Part shown: piece after piece, positions 30,051 to 39,585 of the stretch
Position numbering within the stretch: position 1 is the stretch's first letter
How the letters are laid out: each line of letters starts with the position of its first letter
Assembly: GCF_002752165.1 (NCBI RefSeq)
Contig: NZ_MOMB01000005.1
Coordinates: forward strand, 58,442 to 122,441
Direction: 5' to 3'
Length of the DNA: 64,000 nt
From: Erwinia sp. OLFS4
GTDB lineage: Bacteria > Pseudomonadota > Gammaproteobacteria > Enterobacterales > Enterobacteriaceae
Position numbers and translations under genes: made by a program
Notes under the pieces: model-generated
The model's database searches: none
Seen by the model: the letters and a program-made list of their open reading frames with translations, nothing else
Told to the model about the DNA's origin: nothing

Positions 30051-30686
30051 ATGGCTACCATTGCCTGTTTACACGCTGCACGCAGTAATATTGCGCTTTA
30101 TGAAGCGGCGCTCAGTACCATGGATTACCAGGATATTGGATTGTTACATCGCGTGGAGAGTGACCTGTTGCAGGCAGTCATGTCGGCCAACGGCATCACG
30201 CCTGAGATTGATGCGGCAATGCAGCAATCGGTGAGTGAGTTGTGCAGCGTGGCTGATGCGGTGATTGTTACCTGTACCACGCTTGGTGCTATCTGCACTA
30301 ACGCAGACGCCTACCTGAAACCGGTGTTGCGGGTTGATGCAACCCTGGCGAAACAGGCTGCCTGTTATCACGGACATGTGCTGGTGCTGTGTAGCGCCGC
30401 CGCAACTCTGGCATCGACCCGCTTGCTATTTGAGACCTTATTGCCGCAGGGGCAATGTAGTGTGGAACAGGTGCCGGATGCCTGGGAAATTTTTTGTCGC
30501 GGTGATATTCCGGGCTATTACCAGGCCATCGCCAGTTATATCCATAGCCGGCCACAACGGGCGCTGGCATGTATTGTACTGGCTCAGGTGTCAATGGCCG
30601 GTGCCGCCCGCTTTATTAACACCACGCTTGCGGTACTGACCGGCCCGCAGATTAGTCTGCAGGCGGCCATTGAGGCAATCTATTGA
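30051..30686 (+). CDS. Asp/Glu racemase-superfamily-like protein
   Basis: A 211-residue cytoplasmic protein. TCTTLG (about residues 80-85) looks like the first catalytic Cys loop of the aspartate/glutamate/hydantoin racemase superfamily, and ACIVLAQVSMAGAA near residue 175 occupies the position of the second loop. I start at ATG 30051, 5 bp after GGGAGA; the frame is open 30 codons further up with no good ribosome site. The substrate cannot be deduced and neighbours give no clue. Assignment rests on motif-level similarity. Confidence 0.6.
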   Translation: MATIACLHAARSNIALYEAALSTMDYQDIGLLHRVESDLLQAVMSANGITPEIDAAMQQSVSELCSVADAVIVTCTTLGAICTNADAYLKPVLRVDATLAKQAACYHGHVLVLCSAAATLASTRLLFETLLPQGQCSVEQVPDAWEIFCRGDIPGYYQAIASYIHSRPQRALACIVLAQVSMAGAARFINTTLAVLTGPQISLQAAIEAIY

Positions 30687-30748
30687 TAACTTCACCGTCC
30701 GGCCACCGGGCGAACAACGGCTGATTACGTTTTTTATGGAATGGTTGC

Positions 30749-31198
30749 ATGTTCGATCTGTCATTTTTTATTCTGCTGCTACTGGCGGCGCTCAGCGCAT
30801 TCAGTCACAACACCACCGTGACGCTGGCAATTTTGTTTCTGCTGGTGTTACGCCTGATCCCGCCGTTACATCAGGCCTTTCCCTGGATTGAAAAACAGGG
30901 TGTTACCCTGGGGATTATTGTCTTAACGATTGGTGTCATGGCCCCCCTCGCTAGCGGCAGTTTGTCCGGGCCGACGCTGATGCACTCATTGTTCAGCTGG
31001 AAATCATTACTGGCGGTGGTGATTGGAATATTTGTTTCCTGGGTCGGTGGCCGGGGGGTGGCGCTGATGAGCAGCCAGCCGACCGTTGTCGGCGGACTGC
31101 TGGTCGGGACCATCATCGGGGTGTCGCTGTTTCGTGGCGTTCCCGTCGGGCCATTGATCGCTGCCGGCCTGCTGTCATTGCTGCTCTGGCGTCAGTAA
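30749..31198 (+). CDS. yeaL: UPF0756 (DUF441) membrane protein YeaL
   Basis: A 149-residue membrane protein with four hydrophobic segments, [20 protein letters not shown] near the N-terminus and the glycine-rich [20 protein letters not shown] near the C-terminus, matching E. coli YeaL. Function unknown. It converges with the TonB-receptor gene across 16 bp containing a GCCGGCCGGC palindrome. Confidence 0.9.
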   Translation: MFDLSFFILLLLAALSAFSHNTTVTLAILFLLVLRLIPPLHQAFPWIEKQGVTLGIIVLTIGVMAPLASGSLSGPTLMHSLFSWKSLLAVVIGIFVSWVGGRGVALMSSQPTVVGGLLVGTIIGVSLFRGVPVGPLIAAGLLSLLLWRQ

Positions 31199-31214
31199 CC
31201 GCCGGCCGGCGGGT

Positions 31215-33356
31215 TCAGTTAAAGGCGTAACTCAGGGTAGCACCGACGCTATAATTGCGCCCCGGGGCCGATTCATAATAACGCCCGTTCGATTCATTGA
31301 CGATCACCGACCCGATATAGTGACGATCAAACAGATTATCTATCCGGCCAAAAAGATCCAGCTGCCAGTCACCGTGGCGAATTTTATAGCCGCTGTCGAT
31401 TCCGGCAACCGTATATGCTGGCGCGATGACGCTGTTTTCATCGTCAGCGGCAATATTGCTCATATAATGTAAATCGCCGGCGGCATACCAGCCCGTTTCC
31501 GGCTGATAACCAACTGACAGGTAGCCCATATTGCGGGCGATACCCGGAATACGATGACCATTGCAATCCGCAGTACCACAGACATTGCTGCGATAGCGTG
31601 CATCCAGCAGGGTCCAGGCCATTTTCAGGCGCCAGTCATAGGCAAATTGCTGGTCAAAACCGAGCTCCAGCCCGCGGCGTTGGGTTTTACCGGCATTTTT
31701 ATAGCTGGTCCGTCCGTCACTGCTGCTATCGGCCACAATTTCATTCTGGCTGTCGGTGGCAAACAGCGCCATGCTCAGTAAACCAAAACCAATCCGGGCT
31801 TTACTGCCTAGCTCGTAACTGTTGCTGGTAGCCGGTTTCAGACCGGCATTATTACCGCCGCTACTACGGTATGAACGCTCATTGAGGGTTGGTGTTTCCA
31901 TGCCGCGTCCGGCGGAAGCATAGATATTCCAGCTGCGGGTCAGTGCATATTTCAGCGCGCCGGCCGGTAGCCACTGATAGAAATGGTTACTGTAACTGTC
32001 ATCGCCGTTGCCGTCGGTAATGTAATCATCGTTATCGTCAAAATTGACCATGCTGTAGCGCAGCCCGGCGTCGAGGGAAAGCCGCTCAGTAAGCTGCCAG
32101 CTGCTTTGCAGATAAGGATCAATATTCCACACCAGATTGCGTTCATTGCGGCGCAAATGTCCTTTTTCGCCATAGGTATAACCCGCTGAACTGGCGATAA
32201 AGTTTTCATAGCCTTTGCGACGTTCGCTCAGGGTTTCATAATCCAGTCCGCCAGTCAGGGTAAGCGGAATCCCCGCGACGTTATCACGGTGGGTCCAGCG
32301 GCTATCAACCCCCTGATAATGACGGGTGAGATCGATAACGCCGCCGGGATGATTATCAGATTTTAACTGTGTGCTATAGGGAATTGACTGGTACTGCGTT
32401 GTCTGACGAATACCGGCGTAAAGCATCAGACTGAGATCGTCTTGTGGCGTGATTTCACGCAGATAGCGCAGACCCGCCTGACTCTGACTAACGGTTTTAC
32501 GGGTATTATATTGCGTGACAATGGCAGCAACCTGGCGAGGGTTTTGTTGCCATTGTTCAGCCGTGAGTCCGCCGGGATCCTGTGCGGTAATATCCACGCA
32601 GTTAAAGAGCAACGTCAGGCTACTGCGTTCGTCAATCCGCACACCCAGCTGGGCATTGGCGAGATTTTTCTGTGCGGCACTGTGTTCACGCCAGCCATGA
32701 CTGGTGAAACGACTGGCAGAAACCAGATAATTAACGTCACCGGGATGGCTGCCATCGCCGACGGCACCGCTGGCTTTAATACTGTTGCGCCAGCTGCCAT
32801 AACTGCCGTACCAGCTACCATATTCCAGTGTGGCGGGCTGGCTGCCTTGCTGACTATTGATATTGACCACGCCACCGGCTGCATTACCGTACAACGCAGA
32901 AAAAGGGCCGCGCAACACCGTGACATTGTCTACCGAATTCAGATCGATATTTGAGGTTTGTCCCTGGCCGTCAGGCATGGTGGAGGGGATGCCGTCAACA
33001 TAAATGCGCACGCCACGCACGCCGAATGTTGAACGGGCGCCAAAGCCGCGCACGGAAAGCTGCAAATCCTGAGCATAGTTTTGCCGGTTCTGAATCTGTA
33101 GCCCTGGGATAGCGTTTAATCCTTCAGAAAGGTTAACCCGTGGCGTTGCCTGGCGCAAATCGCTGCCATCAACGACACCGATCGCTGCCGGCGTATCCAG
33201 TTCGGAAGGCACCGTCTGGCGGGCACTGACAATCAGTGTTTCCGTCGGGGTCGTTGTCTGGTTATCTGCCGCGAAGGCCATTAATGGTGGGCAAATTAGC
33301 ACGCTGGTCACTGTCATCAGTGCACCGTAAGGGGTGAGCGTTATACGTATATTCAT
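31215..33356 (-). CDS. pqqU: TonB-dependent outer-membrane receptor, YncD/PqqU type
   Basis: Outer-membrane transporter of 713 residues. A signal peptide ends near MAFAAD, followed by a TonB-box-like TETLIVSAR, a plug domain (RGFGARSTFGVRGVRIYVDG, VLRGPFSALYGNAAGGVVNI) and a 22-strand barrel. It is similar throughout to E. coli YncD, for example MPDGQGQTSNIDL, DDPGGLT-like (here QDPGGLTAEQW), HYQGVDSRWTHR and SVIVNESNGRYYE. E. coli YncD has been reported to import pyrroloquinoline quinone (PqqU). The start is taken at ATG 33356; the frame is open 13 codons further. Confidence 0.93.
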   Translation of the reverse strand: MNIRITLTPYGALMTVTSVLICPPLMAFAADNQTTTPTETLIVSARQTVPSELDTPAAIGVVDGSDLRQATPRVNLSEGLNAIPGLQIQNRQNYAQDLQLSVRGFGARSTFGVRGVRIYVDGIPSTMPDGQGQTSNIDLNSVDNVTVLRGPFSALYGNAAGGVVNINSQQGSQPATLEYGSWYGSYGSWRNSIKASGAVGDGSHPGDVNYLVSASRFTSHGWREHSAAQKNLANAQLGVRIDERSSLTLLFNCVDITAQDPGGLTAEQWQQNPRQVAAIVTQYNTRKTVSQSQAGLRYLREITPQDDLSLMLYAGIRQTTQYQSIPYSTQLKSDNHPGGVIDLTRHYQGVDSRWTHRDNVAGIPLTLTGGLDYETLSERRKGYENFIASSAGYTYGEKGHLRRNERNLVWNIDPYLQSSWQLTERLSLDAGLRYSMVNFDDNDDYITDGNGDDSYSNHFYQWLPAGALKYALTRSWNIYASAGRGMETPTLNERSYRSSGGNNAGLKPATSNSYELGSKARIGFGLLSMALFATDSQNEIVADSSSDGRTSYKNAGKTQRRGLELGFDQQFAYDWRLKMAWTLLDARYRSNVCGTADCNGHRIPGIARNMGYLSVGYQPETGWYAAGDLHYMSNIAADDENSVIAPAYTVAGIDSGYKIRHGDWQLDLFGRIDNLFDRHYIGSVIVNESNGRYYESAPGRNYSVGATLSYAFN

Positions 33357-33482
33357 CAGAGGTATTAATGAGCAAAAGCCATTTGGCGCAATCAAAAAGG
33401 GGCTCAGAATAACGCCTTATGTCAATTTATGAAAAGAATTTGTAACGCTAAATTAGCAGATATTAATTTTGATCTGATCTGT

Positions 33483-33887
33483 TTACTCACTGTTGCCAAC
33501 AGCCGTTTCACCAGCAGCTGCACTGCGATGCTGCATAATGCGGCCCAGATTATTTTCCAGCCAGTCTGCCAGTACGGCGATTCGGCTTTCAGCTTCACGT
33601 CCCAACGGAGTGAGATGATACTCAACATGGGGCGGGACCACCTCATAAGCCGTGCGCTGGATGAAACCATCTTCTTCCATATGGCGCAATGTCTGGGCCA
33701 GCATGCGTTCGCTAACGCCGCCAATACGTCGCCTCAGCGCGCTAAAGCGCAGTGTTTCCTGTTTCAGAGCAATCAGCACTAATAAACTCCAGCGCCCGGT
33801 CAGTCTTTTCAGTACCTCACGTGAAGGGCAGTCAGCATTAAGCAGTTCACCTTTGCCGGGCTTGCCGGCGGGCAATTTCACCATCAT
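33483..33887 (-). CDS. ytfH: HxlR-family transcriptional regulator YtfH
   Basis: Winged-helix regulator of 134 residues. It contains the HxlR core CPSREVLKRLTGRWSLLVL, RRRIGGVSERMLAQTLRHME and PPHVEYHLTPLG, very close to E. coli YtfH (QorR). Start chosen at ATG 33887, 8 bp after AAGGAA; other ATGs lie at 33893 and 33884. It is divergent from the quinone reductase gene qorB, which it most likely represses through the palindrome in the shared gap. Confidence 0.9.
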   Translation of the reverse strand: MMVKLPAGKPGKGELLNADCPSREVLKRLTGRWSLLVLIALKQETLRFSALRRRIGGVSERMLAQTLRHMEEDGFIQRTAYEVVPPHVEYHLTPLGREAESRIAVLADWLENNLGRIMQHRSAAAGETAVGNSE

Positions 33888-33916
33888 CACCATGTTCCTT
33901 ATACTAACATTTCTGT

Positions 33917-33928
33917 AAGTAATTACTT
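33917..33928. promoter_or_regulatory. Candidate YtfH operator between ytfH and qorB
   Basis: The perfect 12-bp palindrome AAGTAATTACTT sits in the 114-bp divergent gap, flanked by further GTAAGT-like half sites (33915 and about 33932). Position and symmetry suit a dimeric HxlR regulator. Confidence 0.5.
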
Positions 33929-34001
33929 TTTGTAAGTATAAGGGGTAAGCTGGGGGCGTGAAAAGCGTAAATGCCATTATTAATAACATTGAGGAGTGCA
34001 T

Positions 34002-34859
34002 ATGATTGCTGTAACAGGTGCCAGCGGCCAGCTGGGTCGTAAAGTCATTACGACTTTACTGAACACGATTGCGGCAGATAACATCGTCGCAGCAGTGCGT
34101 TCGTCAGAGAAAGTTGCCGATCTCGCCGCACGTGGCGTACAAGTACGCAAGGCCGATTATGCTCAGCCACAAACTCTGACCACGGCCCTGCAAGGGGTAG
34201 AAAAACTGTTGCTGATATCATCCAGTGAAGTGGGGCAGCGTGAAGCGCAGCACCAGGCGGTGATTGATGCTGCGCGCCGGGCCGGAGTGAAACTGATTGC
34301 CTACACCAGCCTGCTGCATGCTGATCGCTCTCCGCTAGGTCTTGGCGTTGAACATCGGGCAACCGAAGCGGCGTTAAAAGCAAGCGGAATTCCTTTTGTC
34401 ATATTGCGCAATGGCTGGTATAGCGAAAATTATGCGGCCAGTATTGCCGCTGCGTTATCTCATGGGGTTCTGCTGGGCGCGGCCGGCAGCGGACGTATTG
34501 CTTCTGCCAGCAGGCAGGATTACGCCGAAGCGGCGGCAGCGGTACTGACTACAAACAATCATGCCGGTAAAACCTATGAACTGGCAGGGGATAGTGCTTA
34601 CACCTTACAGGAGTTCGCCGGACAGATTGCAATCAGTAGTGGCAAAACGGTTAGCTATCAGAATCTGAGCGAGGCGGATTTTGCCGCCCGGCTGAAACAG
34701 GCGGGGCTGCCTGAAGGGCTGGCTGCCATGCTCGCCGATTCAGATAGCGGGGCGGCAAAACAAGGGTTATTTGATGACAGCCATACCCTGAGTCAGCTTA
34801 TCGGCCGTCCGACCACCCCCTGGCAGCAAACCATTGAAGACACCCTGAAAGCATTATAA
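34002..34859 (+). CDS. qorB: NAD(P)H:quinone oxidoreductase 2 (QorB/YtfG)
   Basis: Atypical short-chain (NmrA-like) NADPH-dependent quinone reductase, 285 residues. TGASGQLGRKV is the dinucleotide motif; KLLLISSSEVGQREAQH, AYTSLLHAD and LRNGWYSENY match E. coli QorB. ATG 34002 has GAGGAG at ideal spacing; a GTG at 33996 is in the same frame. It is paired with divergent ytfH as in E. coli, although ytfGH lies elsewhere in that genome, so this locus has been rearranged or transferred. Confidence 0.93.
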   Translation: MIAVTGASGQLGRKVITTLLNTIAADNIVAAVRSSEKVADLAARGVQVRKADYAQPQTLTTALQGVEKLLLISSSEVGQREAQHQAVIDAARRAGVKLIAYTSLLHADRSPLGLGVEHRATEAALKASGIPFVILRNGWYSENYAASIAAALSHGVLLGAAGSGRIASASRQDYAEAAAAVLTTNNHAGKTYELAGDSAYTLQEFAGQIAISSGKTVSYQNLSEADFAARLKQAGLPEGLAAMLADSDSGAAKQGLFDDSHTLSQLIGRPTTPWQQTIEDTLKAL

Positions 34860-35004
34860 ACCGCGGCTCAGACTAAACGCTGACCGTGCATTTTCTGCCT
34901 GACAGCTGGCAGAATCTGACAAAATTGACGGCGGACTGAAGAGGATTTTTTCCTTTTCAGCCGCTATGCTTTGAGCATCAAACCAGGCCGTAAGGAGTAT
35001 CACT

Positions 35005-35820
35005 TTGAGCGTCAGACTGATCGCAGTGGATATGGATGGCACCTTTTTACGCGATAACAAAAGCTATGACAACCCACGGTTTGCCCGTCAGTATGTGCAG
35101 ATGCAGACACAGGGTATTCGTTTTGTAGTTGCCAGCGGTAATCAGTACTACCAGCTGCGCTCTTTTTTTCCGGATATTCACGCCGAAATTGCCTTTGTTG
35201 CCGAGAACGGCGCTTGTGTTATTAACCAGCAGCAACCGCTGTTTGTTGCCGAACTTCCACGTCAGCAATGGGAACAGTGCCTGGCGATACTGGATCGGTA
35301 TGAGTTTATCAAAACGGTGATTTGCGGTTTTCACAGTGCTTACATTCGTCGTCCGTTTGACGAGGCGTTTTTTCAGCATATGTCCCGCTTTTATCATCAT
35401 TTACAAGTGATTGATAATATTTGTGAAATTAAAGATACGGTGTATAAATTTGCCCTGAATATTGATGACCACCATTTTGAGTCGTTTATGCAGCACATCA
35501 GTGATGAGATGGCGGGTATGCTGACACCGGTGTCCAGCGGGCATGGTTCGGCAGATCTGATGATTCCAGGTATCCACAAAGCTAACGGCATTGGCATCCT
35601 GCAGGACCTGTGGGGGATCAGTGATGAAGAAACCGTTGCGTTTGGCGATGGCGGCAACGATCATGAAATGCTGGATAAAGCCGGCTGGGGATTTGTCATG
35701 GCCAATGCCGCTGATATTATGCGCACGCCAGGACGACTGGCTGCCGGACATAATAATCAGGATGGGGTGCTGGACATGATTGATAATATTCTGCTTAGCA
35801 GAGCGCCGTTTAATAAATAA
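35005..35820 (+). CDS. Cof-type HAD phosphatase (YbjI-like)
   Basis: Sugar- or nucleotide-phosphate phosphatase of the HAD superfamily, class IIB cap, 271 residues. Motif I is DMDGTF near the N-terminus, VVASGNQYYQL is motif II, and GDGGNDHEML is motif IV. It resembles E. coli YbjI slightly more than YbiV/SupH; the closing VLDMIDNILLSRAPFNK block is shared. The start is TTG at 35005, 7 bp after AAGGAGT. Confidence 0.88.
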   Translation: MSVRLIAVDMDGTFLRDNKSYDNPRFARQYVQMQTQGIRFVVASGNQYYQLRSFFPDIHAEIAFVAENGACVINQQQPLFVAELPRQQWEQCLAILDRYEFIKTVICGFHSAYIRRPFDEAFFQHMSRFYHHLQVIDNICEIKDTVYKFALNIDDHHFESFMQHISDEMAGMLTPVSSGHGSADLMIPGIHKANGIGILQDLWGISDEETVAFGDGGNDHEMLDKAGWGFVMANAADIMRTPGRLAAGHNNQDGVLDMIDNILLSRAPFNK

Positions 35821-36118
35821 TCAGCATCAGGTATCGAACCCCTGCGAAGCGGCTGTCGTCAGTAAAGAAAAGGGAGTATCAGGGTAATCAGCCGCCGGCT
35901 TCAGAGCGGATTATCGGTAATAATGCTGGCTAAAAACCCCCCCAAAAAACCTTACATTTTTTCTGTCTATAGCATATTTTTAGCAAACTGTTCTGTAGTT
36001 CATAAAATAATGAAGACTTAACACAAATGGCAATAGAAAAAACAGAATGGGCGGCGAAGATAACGTTGTCACCCCTGGGATTTCCACCAGGGGGATAATT
36101 AATTAGTAGAGATTAAAA
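35821..36118. other. Intergenic region with a hairpin between convergent genes
   Basis: 298 bp between the HAD gene and yagU. No gene is supported. CCCCTGG at about 36072-36078 pairs with CCAGGGG at about 36087-36093, a likely bidirectional terminator hairpin without a strong T-run. A C7-A6 homopolymer stretch lies near 35938. Confidence 0.4.
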
Positions 36119-36643
36119 TTATTGGAATTCCGGGTCTGGCTGTCGGGTAATGCGATTGCGGATATCTCTGCGCACCACTTCGATCGCCCACATCCATAAA
36201 ATATGCCCCAGGGTCTCTGAGATAATTTCATGGGCAGGCAGTTGCCATAAAGGTGGCGCCCAGTTGAATACTGGCAACAGAATACCATGGAAGCCAATTG
36301 TTACCAGGATGGCAAAAGCGGCTCCTTGCCAAAGCTTAATAGCCGGAAACACTTCAGCAACAAAACAATAAAACATTGCAAATACAACGGAAAACAGATG
36401 ATGTACCCCCGAAATCCCCCAGTTAACAACATGACCAGAATAGTGATAGATCATCTCATCGACCTTTAAGCCGAGATCATACAACATTTCAGCAGGAGGA
36501 ATTGCCCGATCGGGTGTACGGGGTGGCATAGGATTTTCCGTTCCCCATTTAACAAAACTGGACAGATTGCCACCTAAAAATCCGGCCCATAAGGCGACAA
36601 AATAATGACGTGTGCTGGGTTTAGTTATAGAAAGAAAAGACAT
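36119..36643 (-). CDS. yagU: YagU/DUF1440 family inner-membrane protein
   Basis: A 174-residue membrane protein with about four hydrophobic segments. TRHYFVALWAGFLGGNLSS at the N-terminus and SGHVVNWGISGVHHLFSVVF in the middle resemble the YagU family, whose E. coli member has been linked to acid resistance. It is shorter than the roughly 200-residue E. coli protein. A stand-alone gene with a long upstream region (36644-37021). Confidence 0.75.
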   Translation of the reverse strand: MSFLSITKPSTRHYFVALWAGFLGGNLSSFVKWGTENPMPPRTPDRAIPPAEMLYDLGLKVDEMIYHYSGHVVNWGISGVHHLFSVVFAMFYCFVAEVFPAIKLWQGAAFAILVTIGFHGILLPVFNWAPPLWQLPAHEIISETLGHILWMWAIEVVRRDIRNRITRQPDPEFQ

Positions 36644-37021
36644 GTCAGACTCCTTTTAAATTGCGATAGCAAACTCTGGTTGAAAGCAGGAGTAGCGCGC
36701 AATTTAATATTATCTCGCTATCAGGAATGTAAAATTCATATCTGCAAATAAGTAAATTATAGCTTTGCTGATATGCAAAAAACTGCACCGGTTCATTTGC
36801 GTTAAAACAAGATGCGCAGCATCAACTGACGGGAAACATATCTTTAAAAATGACAAATGTAAATAGACTATTCATAACCTAATCTCAATAAAGAGTCGGT
36901 ATTGCTGAAAGCGCTATCTGCTATGAGATGCTACGTAGATAAAAGTATTTTCACAACGCTAAGCGTATAAATGAAAGGTTGGTAACAGGGTACACGGGTA
37001 CCCTGTCTGAGGCAGGCAATA
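36644..37021. other. Intergenic region upstream of yagU and downstream of sad
   Basis: 378 AT-rich bases without a supported gene. Two inverted repeats stand out. One is CATATCTGCAAA at 36737-36748 against TTTGCTGATATG at 36764-36775 (11 of 12 bases), which could be a regulatory site for yagU. The other is ACAGGGTAC at 36985-36993 against GTACCCTGT at 36998-37006, probably the hairpin ending the sad transcript. Confidence 0.45.
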
Positions 37022-38410
37022 TTATTTACGATCGAGCCAGACGGTCTGGGCATTACAAAATTCACGAACGCCAAAATGTGACAATTCGCGGCCAAAACCA
37101 CTTTTTTTCACGCCGCCAAAGGCAACCCGCGGATCGGAGGCACTGTAACCATTAATAAATACTCCACCGCATTGCAGACGCTGTGCCATCCTGTTAGCCA
37201 GTGCCATATCTGCGGTGTAGAGGGTGGCACACAAACCAAAATCACTGTCGTTTGCCAGTGCCAGTGCGTGTTCTGCGTCTTGTGCTACGCTAATGGCGGC
37301 TACCGGACCAAACAATTCCTGGCGGAATGCCGTCATTGTCGGGGTAACGTCAGCGAGTACCGTTGGCTGGTACCAGTTACCAGGGCCTGGCACTTTATTG
37401 CCGCCCAGTAACAGGCTTGCGCCTTCAGCCAGTGACGCCTGTACCTGCTGATGCAGTTCATCGCGTAAATCCGCCCGGGCCATGGGGCCTATCCAGGTCT
37501 CTTCTGCCATCGGATCGCCGACGTTAAGCTTACTGACTGCGGCAACAAAGCGGCGGGTGAATTCTGTTGCGAGCGGTTTTTCAACAATCATCCGTTTAGC
37601 GGCGGCGCAGACCTGGCCGGTGTTCTGGTAACGTCCGGTGACGGCGGCCTGGACTGCCTCATCCAAATCCGCATCCTTTAAGACAATAAAAGGGTCAGAA
37701 CCGCCCAGTTCCAGTACACATTTTTTTACCAGCGCGCCCGCACGGCTGGCGACGGCCGCACCGGCGGAAACGCTGCCGGTGAGGGTGATTGCCGCAATAC
37801 GCTCATCGGCCATCACTGCCGATACCACATCGGGCGCCACATTGAGAACGCCTAGCGCACCGGCAGGAAAGCCAGCTTCCGTTATCCAGTCACGGATCAG
37901 ATAAGCGCAACCCATGACACTGGGTGCCGGTTTGAGCAGCCAGACATTGCCGGCAATCAGAGCCGGCACTGCACCGCGCAGCACCTGCCACAGCGGAAAA
38001 TTCCACGGCATGATGGCCAGTAACATACCAAGCGGTCGGTAAGCAATCACCGCCTCACCTTGTTCAACCGGTGCCGGTTCGTCTGCCAGCATCGCCGGTC
38101 CGTGCTGGGCATACCATTCACACAGTCTGGCCGATTTTTCTACTTCGCCGCGTGCCTGGTTAATCGGTTTACCCATTTCCATCACTATCAAGCGCGCCAT
38201 TTTTTCGCTATCACGTCGAATCAGCTGGGCCAGACGCTGCAGCGTGCTGGCGCGTTGTGCCAGCGGAGTCTGTTGCCATTCCACAAAGGCCTGATGGCCA
38301 GTTTCCAGTAACTGACTAATAACCGGCTGGCTATCCCAGGGCCATTCGTTGAGGATTTCGCCGTTGGTGGGATTGACTGAACGGGCGGGAAGGGGAGTTA
38401 CATTTGCCAT
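37022..38410 (-). CDS. sad: Succinate-semialdehyde dehydrogenase Sad
   Basis: NAD-dependent aldehyde dehydrogenase of 462 residues, the same length as E. coli Sad/YneI, which acts in GABA/putrescine breakdown. The active-site Glu is in LELGGSDPF and the nucleophile Cys in NTGQVCAAAKR; the MPWNFPLWQV cofactor-site motif is present. The ATG has AAGGAGC upstream. Divergent from the LysR gene ptrR, its likely regulator, as in E. coli. Confidence 0.94.
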   Translation of the reverse strand: MANVTPLPARSVNPTNGEILNEWPWDSQPVISQLLETGHQAFVEWQQTPLAQRASTLQRLAQLIRRDSEKMARLIVMEMGKPINQARGEVEKSARLCEWYAQHGPAMLADEPAPVEQGEAVIAYRPLGMLLAIMPWNFPLWQVLRGAVPALIAGNVWLLKPAPSVMGCAYLIRDWITEAGFPAGALGVLNVAPDVVSAVMADERIAAITLTGSVSAGAAVASRAGALVKKCVLELGGSDPFIVLKDADLDEAVQAAVTGRYQNTGQVCAAAKRMIVEKPLATEFTRRFVAAVSKLNVGDPMAEETWIGPMARADLRDELHQQVQASLAEGASLLLGGNKVPGPGNWYQPTVLADVTPTMTAFRQELFGPVAAISVAQDAEHALALANDSDFGLCATLYTADMALANRMAQRLQCGGVFINGYSASDPRVAFGGVKKSGFGRELSHFGVREFCNAQTVWLDRK

Positions 38411-38470
38411 CGTTGATTGCTCCTTACAAAGTCATGGCATGATTGTTACCGCTTGCAGGATTAATTAAAA

Positions 38471-38497
38471 ATGAATAAAAATAACAAAACTATTCAT
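38471..38497. promoter_or_regulatory. Candidate PtrR operator between sad and ptrR
   Basis: Perfect 7-bp arms ATGAATA at 38471-38477 and TATTCAT at 38491-38497 separated by 13 AT-rich bases, 16 bp before the ptrR start. The spacing suits a LysR-type dimer site that could control both the divergent sad gene and ptrR itself. Confidence 0.6.
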
Positions 38498-38512
38498 ATT
38501 TTGAGAATTGAT

Positions 38513-39409
38513 ATGAACCTGACCCAGTTGGAGATGTTTCGTGCCGTGGCGGAAACCGGCAGTATCAGCGCGGCGGCGGCCCGGGTGCATCGGGTGCCGT
38601 CTAATCTGACTACCCGCATTAAGCAACTGGAAGATGAGCTGGGCGTTGAGCTTTTTATCCGGGAGAGTCAGCGTATGCGGTTGTCTGCCGCTGGCCACCA
38701 TTTTCTCGACTACAACAATCGCATACTTGATCTGGTCAGTGAGGCGAAAAATGCCGTCAGCGGTCGTCAGCCGCAGGGTATTTTTCCACTGGGCGCGCTG
38801 GAAAGTTGTGCTGCTGTGCGTATTCCGTCATTACTGGCTCATTACAATCAGCAATTTCCCCAGGTTGAACTAGCGCTGAAAACCGGGCCTTCCGGGGAAT
38901 TAATTGAGGCCGTATTGCAGGGAGAACTGGCCGCGGCATTTGTTGACGGGCCGATTTTGCATCCGGCACTGACCGGCATTGCTGTGTACCGCGAGGAGAT
39001 GATGATTGTGGTGCCGGCGGCACACCCAGCGATTAGCCGCGCCCGTGAGGTACAGGGCGCGACGTTGTACGCTTTTCGTGCAAACTGCGCATACCGGCGT
39101 CATTTTGAAAGCTGGTTTCATGATGATGGCGTGTTGCCCGGCAGAATATATGAAATGGAGTCATATCATGGAATGCTGGCCTGTGTTATTGCCGGTAGCG
39201 GACTGGCGTTAATGCCGCGCAGCATGCTGGAAAGTATGCCAGGCAGCCATTCAGTCACTGCCTGGTCACTGTCTCAACATTACCGTTACCTTGATACCTG
39301 GCTTATCTGGCGCCAGGGTATGCAAGGGGCAAACCTGCGTGAGTTTATTACCATGACCCAGGCGCAGGCTGCAGCGGCGGTGACAGCGGGGAGCAATCAA
39401 CGCCGTTAA
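38513..39409 (+). CDS. ptrR: LysR-family regulator PtrR (YneJ)
   Basis: A 298-residue LysR regulator; the E. coli homologue controls sad and glutaminase genes in putrescine use. The N-terminal helix-turn-helix ([20 protein letters not shown]) and the conserved effector-domain segments [17 protein letters not shown] and [15 protein letters not shown] match YneJ closely. ATG 38513 ([14 protein letters not shown]) is chosen over an upstream in-frame ATG at 38471 that lies inside the operator palindrome. Confidence 0.93.
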   Translation: MNLTQLEMFRAVAETGSISAAAARVHRVPSNLTTRIKQLEDELGVELFIRESQRMRLSAAGHHFLDYNNRILDLVSEAKNAVSGRQPQGIFPLGALESCAAVRIPSLLAHYNQQFPQVELALKTGPSGELIEAVLQGELAAAFVDGPILHPALTGIAVYREEMMIVVPAAHPAISRAREVQGATLYAFRANCAYRRHFESWFHDDGVLPGRIYEMESYHGMLACVIAGSGLALMPRSMLESMPGSHSVTAWSLSQHYRYLDTWLIWRQGMQGANLREFITMTQAQAAAAVTAGSNQRR

Positions 39410-39585
39410 TCGGCTACGTAAATGGTGAGTGAGTTGAAACTGATTGATTAACAAAAATAATAAGCGCTTTTTCATACTATAGCAATGTACGCATAACCTG
39501 CTATTTCATTACGGTTCCAGCAGTACAAAAAACAGGCTAAACCTCATCTCACCGGGTCTGGCTGTTCTCATTGAACGCCAGCAAA

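Noticed and set aside
35830..35860. tRNA-like string (tatcgaacccctgcgaagc) after the HAD gene
   Set aside because: It only resembles a short T-arm piece; no acceptor, D or anticodon stems can be folded around it.
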